A stretch of 28,669 nt of DNA. Source: Rhizorhapis sp. SPR117. Lineage in GTDB: Bacteria; Pseudomonadota; Alphaproteobacteria; Sphingomonadales; Sphingomonadaceae. The notes below the pieces were generated by a model that made no database searches, was not told the origin of the DNA, and saw only the letters and a program-made list of their open reading frames with translations. The DNA is taken from positions 1 through 28,669 of the forward strand of contig NZ_JAKKIE010000047.1 in the NCBI RefSeq assembly GCF_021742065.1. Direction: 5' to 3'. The stretch's first letter is position 1, and the number at the start of each line of letters is the position of its first letter. The translations under genes were made by a program, and so were the position numbers. Of this stretch, positions 24,835 to 28,669 are shown piece by piece.

Positions 24835-25835
24835 TGAACCCGGATTATATCCGTTTCCTGCTGCTCGTTCTGGTTTTTGCCGCCACCATGTTGGCGGTCG
24901 AAGGGCTGGTGAGCTGGATCGGCAACAGGCAGGGCGTAGGCCGTGCAATCAACAAGCGGTTGCAGATGATCGCCAGCGGCTACGAACGGGGGGCCATATT
25001 ATCCAGGCTCCGCCGGGACACGGGCGATGATCTGTTCCTTTCGATGGGCGTTATTGGACAGTTCGGTATAAAGATCGAGCGCATGTTGCACGCCACGGGT
25101 ATCGGCATTCCGGCGCGTGTGGTGTTGATCGGCATGATTGCGGGGACGTTGTTCGTTTTCTTTCTGACGATCCTGCTGGCGGCGCTTTCGGGTTACAGTG
25201 TCAATCTGGGTCTGATCCTGATGGTCGGCGCCTTTGCTTTCAGCATCGGCATTGCCTTGCCGATGATGATATTGGCGCGGCTGGGTCAGCGTCGGCGCAA
25301 GAAAATTCAGGAGCAGTTCCCGGTGGCGCTGGACGTTTTTGTGCGCGGCCTGCGCGCGGGGCACCCGATCGCCGCCGCGCTGGACCTGTTGACTGTCGAA
25401 ATGCAGGACCCGATCGGCACGGAATTCGGCATTGTCGTGGATGAAGTCACCTATGGTGCGGAATTGCGCGATGCATTGCAGCGCATGGCCGACCGCTGGG
25501 GACTGGAAGACATGCACATGTTCGTCGTCTGCCTGTCGGTGCAAAGCGAAACGGGAGGCAATCTGGCGGAAATCCTGGAAAATCTTTCCGGTGTGATCCG
25601 TGAACGGGCCAGTCTGTTCATGAAGGTGCGCGCCTTGAGTTCCGAGGGCCGGATGACCGCCGTGATCCTGACCGCGCTACCCGTACTGGCGTTTACCGGC
25701 TTGTTCCTTTTGAACCCGAAATTCTATCTGGACGTCGCGGCCGATCCCGTTTTCATCATCGGGTTTACCGGTTTGGTGGGGCTCTATGTGATTGGTTTCA
25801 TCACCATTCGCCGCATGATAGATTTGAAGGTGTAG
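24831..25835 (+). CDS. tadB: Tad pilus inner-membrane platform protein TadB
   Basis: The 334-residue protein has an N-terminal hydrophobic segment (FLLLVLVFAATMLAVEGLVSWI), two more in the middle (LIGMIAGTLFVFFLTILLAAL and a following one), the type II secretion F domain (FPVALDVFVRGLRAGHPIAAAL, VQSETGGNLAEILENLS) and two C-terminal spans. It pairs with TadC as the platform that CpaF turns. The ATG overlaps the cpaF stop (ATGATGA). Confidence 0.93.
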   Translation: MMNPDYIRFLLLVLVFAATMLAVEGLVSWIGNRQGVGRAINKRLQMIASGYERGAILSRLRRDTGDDLFLSMGVIGQFGIKIERMLHATGIGIPARVVLIGMIAGTLFVFFLTILLAALSGYSVNLGLILMVGAFAFSIGIALPMMILARLGQRRRKKIQEQFPVALDVFVRGLRAGHPIAAALDLLTVEMQDPIGTEFGIVVDEVTYGAELRDALQRMADRWGLEDMHMFVVCLSVQSETGGNLAEILENLSGVIRERASLFMKVRALSSEGRMTAVILTALPVLAFTGLFLLNPKFYLDVAADPVFIIGFTGLVGLYVIGFITIRRMIDLKV

Positions 25836-25838
25836 GCC

Positions 25839-26810
25839 ATGTTCGATATTCCACTGACAGGCATACCCCGTCTGGCCTTCCTCATCATCGTCTTCCTGGT
25901 GGTGGTGATGGCTGTGGTTGTGATCAACGGTTTGGTCGCCAATCGCGTCGCTGTTCGCCGTCGGCTGGACACGATCGCTCATGCAGGCGAGCCGGCGCTG
26001 CTTCAGGGCGGATCGTTGCGGACGCAGAAAAGCAACAGTGCCTGGGTAAAGCTGATCGACCAGATCGAAAAGCGCGGCATATCGCTGGTCGATACCAATC
26101 AGGAAAGCCTGCGCGTCAAAATGCTCGCGGCGGGCTATACTTCGAAAGAGGCTCCGCGCTTTTTCACATTGATCCGGCTGGTCATGACATTGCTTTTGCC
26201 AGGCATATTTCTGACCTTCAGCATGCTCAGCTCTGAACCGCCCAGCGTGATGAAGCTTTATATCTTCGGCGCAGCGCTTGCCTGCTTTGGCCTTTACGCA
26301 CCCAATCTGTTCATTTCGGCGAAAACGGCGCGGCGGCAGGAAGAAGTCGTCAACGGTTTTCCCGATGCGCTGGACCTGATGCTGGTTTGCGTCGAAGCGG
26401 GTCTAGGCCTGGAGGCCGCATTCGACCGGGTGGGGCGGGAAATGTCGTTGTCGCACCCGTTGGTGGCCGACATGCTTGGCACGGTCGTGCTTGAACTGCG
26501 CGCGGGGCGTTCGCGGGAGGAGGCCCTGCGCCGTATGGCGGACCGTATTCAGGTCGATGAGATCCGGGCCTTTGCGACCCTGCTGATCCAGTCGGAAAAA
26601 CTGGGATCGAGCGTGGGCCAGACGTTGCGCGTCTATGCCGCTGAAATGCGGGAAAAGCGTCGTTTGCGTGCGGAGGAAAAGGCGCACCGCCTGCCGGTGC
26701 TGCTCTCCATTCCGCTTGTGACGTGCATGTTGCCGGTGATGATCGGGGTGTTGATGCTGCCTGCGGTGATCCGCGTCATCCGTGTCTTGTTGCCGGCCAT
26801 GGCGAATTAG
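25839..26810 (+). CDS. tadC: Tad pilus inner-membrane platform protein TadC
   Basis: The 323-residue protein has the same layout as TadB: an N-terminal span (LAFLIIVFLVVVMAVVVING), two central spans and a type II secretion F domain (FPDALDLMLVCVEAGLGLEAAF, LIQSEKLGSSVGQTLRVYA) with C-terminal spans near the end. It starts three bases after tadB and follows it in the usual cpa/tad order. Confidence 0.93.
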   Translation: MFDIPLTGIPRLAFLIIVFLVVVMAVVVINGLVANRVAVRRRLDTIAHAGEPALLQGGSLRTQKSNSAWVKLIDQIEKRGISLVDTNQESLRVKMLAAGYTSKEAPRFFTLIRLVMTLLLPGIFLTFSMLSSEPPSVMKLYIFGAALACFGLYAPNLFISAKTARRQEEVVNGFPDALDLMLVCVEAGLGLEAAFDRVGREMSLSHPLVADMLGTVVLELRAGRSREEALRRMADRIQVDEIRAFATLLIQSEKLGSSVGQTLRVYAAEMREKRRLRAEEKAHRLPVLLSIPLVTCMLPVMIGVLMLPAVIRVIRVLLPAMAN

Positions 26811-26832
26811 AAGAAACGAGGGGGGAATGAGC

Positions 26833-28074
26833 ATGAAAGCTGGACTGATGGGAGCGTCCCTGATGGTGGCGCTGGTCGGCTGTTCCTCGCAACATGCCGA
26901 ATTGCAGATCAAGCCGATTGGCAAAGAGCAGGCAATGTCGGGGAATGAAGCGCTGGCGAAAGCCGAATTGCTGCTTTCGCGCGGGGAATATGCCCTTGCC
27001 ATCGATGCCTATCGCAAAGCCGTCCGATATGATCCGGCCAACGCAGCAGCGTATAATGGGCTGGCGGTCAGTTATGATCAGTTGGGCCGCCATGACCTGA
27101 GCCGTCGTTACTATGAACTGGCGTTGGCGCGGGCGCCAAGGGAAGGCAAATATTACCGCAATCTTGCACGCTCGCTGGAGAGCCAAGGGCGGCGGGATGA
27201 AGCGAAAATGGTGCTGGCGCAGATGACGGCAGCCGAAAAGGGGCTGGCACTCGCAACGCCTGCCCCATCGGCCCGACCTTTGCATGCGTTGGCCGATCTT
27301 GCCAAGGGCGGGATTGCCACCGTCACCGACGCGGCGGCGGACATGATCGGGCCGCGCCTGGAACGATTGTCGATGGGCGAAATGTTGCTGTCCACCGAAA
27401 AGGATGGTGCTGCGCGTCATGAAAAGCCCCGGATGGCGGGCCATTCGATCACGGTTCCGATTCCCGCGGTTCCGGCGCGTCCGGCCGTGGTGGAATTGGC
27501 AAGCAGCAGCCCGATTGGACATTCGATAACTGTCGAGATTCCTCCTGCGGAGCCAATTTCGGCACCCGAAGAAGCCGGAGTGCGGCATGCTGAGGCAGCC
27601 GTTGATGTGCCGCTTGCCACGTTGGATTCCGTTCAGCCTGTTCGACCGGAAGGCGGCATTATGCTTGCGGCGGCGGCAATGGACCCGGAGGCGCTTCTTG
27701 CCATGGCTGTGCAGCCTGTGCCTCAGGCCGCGCAAGATCCGGCCACCGAGAAAACGACAGAGTTTGCCTCTGCATGTGATGTGTCCATTCACGCGGGGTT
27801 GATGACGGAATATGATACTGCCCCGTCGGGAGATGCGACCCTGTTGGTTTTCACGGGCGATTTCGCGCCCATGCGCCTGGGGAGCAGTGGCTTGGCTATC
27901 GATTTGCCGTTGCTGTATCCGGCGTCATCCAATTTGCCCCGCCAGCGCAATGTGGTTTTCGCCAGTGCGGCGGGAACAGGATGCAACGTTCAGATGGCCG
28001 ATGCTCCGCCATCCTTTGATCCATCGTTCAGCAGCCTGTGGCGTGATTGGCGCGATGAGGGCGGAACCGCATGA
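26833..28074 (+). CDS. TPR lipoprotein of the Tad locus (TadD-like) with an unrecognised C-terminal domain
   Basis: The 413-residue protein begins MKAGLMGASLMVALVGC, a lipoprotein signal. Residues about 35-145 carry tetratricopeptide helices (ALAKAELLLSRGEYALAIDAY, AYNGLAVSYDQLGRHDLSRRYYELAL), the TadD feature. A Pro/Ala-rich linker contains GHSITVPIP (about residue 203) and GHSITVEIP (about 229). A final domain (about residues 315-413) has two cysteines (ACDVS, GTGCNV) and no family I recognise. TadD proteins help the secretin reach the outer membrane. I chose the ATG at 26833, seven bases from GAGGGGGG; the ATG at 26827 is too close to it. Confidence 0.82.
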   Translation: MKAGLMGASLMVALVGCSSQHAELQIKPIGKEQAMSGNEALAKAELLLSRGEYALAIDAYRKAVRYDPANAAAYNGLAVSYDQLGRHDLSRRYYELALARAPREGKYYRNLARSLESQGRRDEAKMVLAQMTAAEKGLALATPAPSARPLHALADLAKGGIATVTDAAADMIGPRLERLSMGEMLLSTEKDGAARHEKPRMAGHSITVPIPAVPARPAVVELASSSPIGHSITVEIPPAEPISAPEEAGVRHAEAAVDVPLATLDSVQPVRPEGGIMLAAAAMDPEALLAMAVQPVPQAAQDPATEKTTEFASACDVSIHAGLMTEYDTAPSGDATLLVFTGDFAPMRLGSSGLAIDLPLLYPASSNLPRQRNVVFASAAGTGCNVQMADAPPSFDPSFSSLWRDWRDEGGTA

Positions 28075-28625
28075 TGCGATGGCGGACGTGCGCCGCCGCG
28101 CTGGTCATTGCGTTGGCATATCCGGCGATGGCCCAGGATAAGGCGCCGGTCGCCGATTATGCCTTGATCGATCAGGCTATCGACGGCGGAAGGCTGGTTC
28201 AGGCCCGCGCCATGCTTGCCAATCAGCGGCTGTCTGAAGGCAATCAACCCTCTACGGAGTTCGAGATCTTGAGCGCGCAACTGGCGCTCGCGGAGCGGCG
28301 CGATGCGCAGGCGCTGGTAGCCTTTGGCGATCTGAAAACACGCGGTGTTGCCGACTGCCGCGTCGATGCAGGACTGGGCGCTGCGCTTGTGAAGCATCAG
28401 CGCGCGCGCGAGGCCGTGGCGTTTCTTGATAGCGCAACACAGACGTGCCCCGACCGCTGGGATGCCTGGAATGCCCTGGGCGTGGCGCGCGACCTGACGG
28501 GAGACTGGAAGGAAAGCGAGAGCGCTTATGAAAGGGCGTTCAGCCTATCCGACAACAAGGCGGGCATCATGAACAATTATGGTTTCTCGTTGCTTATAAA
28601 CGGCGGAGTAAAAATGTACCACTGA
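28071..28625 (+). CDS. secreted TPR protein, 3' end cut by a mobile-element end
   Basis: The protein starts with a signal peptide (RWRTCAAALVIALAYPAMAQD). Tetratricopeptide-like helices follow (QAIDGGRLVQARAML, LAERRDAQALVAFGDL, DAWNALGVARDLTGDWKESESAYERAF). The frame breaks after NNYGFSLL, where TadD-type proteins normally continue through another helical repeat. Here the final residues (INGGVKMYH) and the TGA at 28623-28625 belong to the inserted element. Its ATG overlaps the previous stop. It may still make a shortened protein, but the last repeat is lost. Confidence 0.8.
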   Translation: MMRWRTCAAALVIALAYPAMAQDKAPVADYALIDQAIDGGRLVQARAMLANQRLSEGNQPSTEFEILSAQLALAERRDAQALVAFGDLKTRGVADCRVDAGLGAALVKHQRAREAVAFLDSATQTCPDRWDAWNALGVARDLTGDWKESESAYERAFSLSDNKAGIMNNYGFSLLINGGVKMYH

Positions 28626-28669
28626 CGGGTCTTTTGGGGTCCGTTCATTTCGGAGTAAAAGTGTACCGG
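28590..28669. mobile_element. end of an insertion element (IS21-like), running off the window
   Basis: Two direct 17-bp repeats that differ at one position, CGGAGTAAAAATGTACC (28604-28620) and CGGAGTAAAAGTGTACC (28651-28667), lie 47 bases apart immediately after the TPR frame breaks. Multiple short terminal repeats with an AAAA-TGTACC core are, from memory, a feature of IS21-family ends, where IstA binds. The exact left boundary (about 28590-28604) and the target duplication cannot be fixed because the other end lies outside. Confidence 0.55.

Noticed and set aside
26776..27792. Minus-strand open frame (338 residues) opposite the TPR lipoprotein gene
   Set aside because: The plus-strand gene has a lipobox, TPR pattern and coupled neighbours; the reverse frame is basic and low in sense.

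Overview
The window is GC-rich, densely packed chromosomal DNA from an alphaproteobacterium, most likely a sphingomonad. This is inferred from codon use, a type IVb (Flp/Tad) pilus locus in the cpa/tad order, a NodT-type efflux outer-membrane protein and short dispersed palindromes. The genus cannot be fixed from sequence alone. I saw no rRNA, tRNA or CRISPR array.

Left part (1-6.9 kb, nearly all minus strand): a stand-alone HD-GYP protein with a TTG start, the rescue hydrolase ArfB, an RluA-family pseudouridine synthase, a 42-residue membrane peptide overlapping the end of a large FAD-dependent dehydrogenase, and a bifunctional proline utilisation enzyme (PutA) of the type without a DNA-binding domain.

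Middle (7.1-12.9 kb, plus strand): a complete tripartite RND efflux operon (lipoprotein adaptor, inner-membrane pump, outer-membrane channel). Its genes overlap by 1 and 4 bases, and a 9-bp perfect inverted repeat upstream is a good operator candidate. A dispersed-type palindrome separates it from a convergent DEDD exonuclease gene. Next comes a lower-GC pair of divergent membrane genes for surface polysaccharide or lipid work: an O-antigen ligase/polymerase-like protein and a PAP2_3-type phosphatase or phosphotransferase.

Right part (16-28.6 kb, plus strand): a Tad pilus operon. After a 454-base AT-rich control region with a near-perfect sigma-54 promoter come flp (pilin), cpaB, cpaC (secretin), a small lipoprotein gene, a TadG-like gene, two TadE-like genes, cpaE, cpaF, tadB, tadC and two TPR genes. 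Together they would make, energise, export and anchor a thin adhesive pilus. A prepilin peptidase (cpaA/tadV) and a recognisable cpaD are absent from the window. The last TPR gene is cut at its 3' end by the terminus of what looks like an IS21-like element running off the edge.

The most unusual observation is an 88-bp nested palindromic repeat lying inside the open frame of the small pilus lipoprotein, just before its signal peptide. It is read in frame, and it could either lengthen the N-terminus or supply a new start codon.
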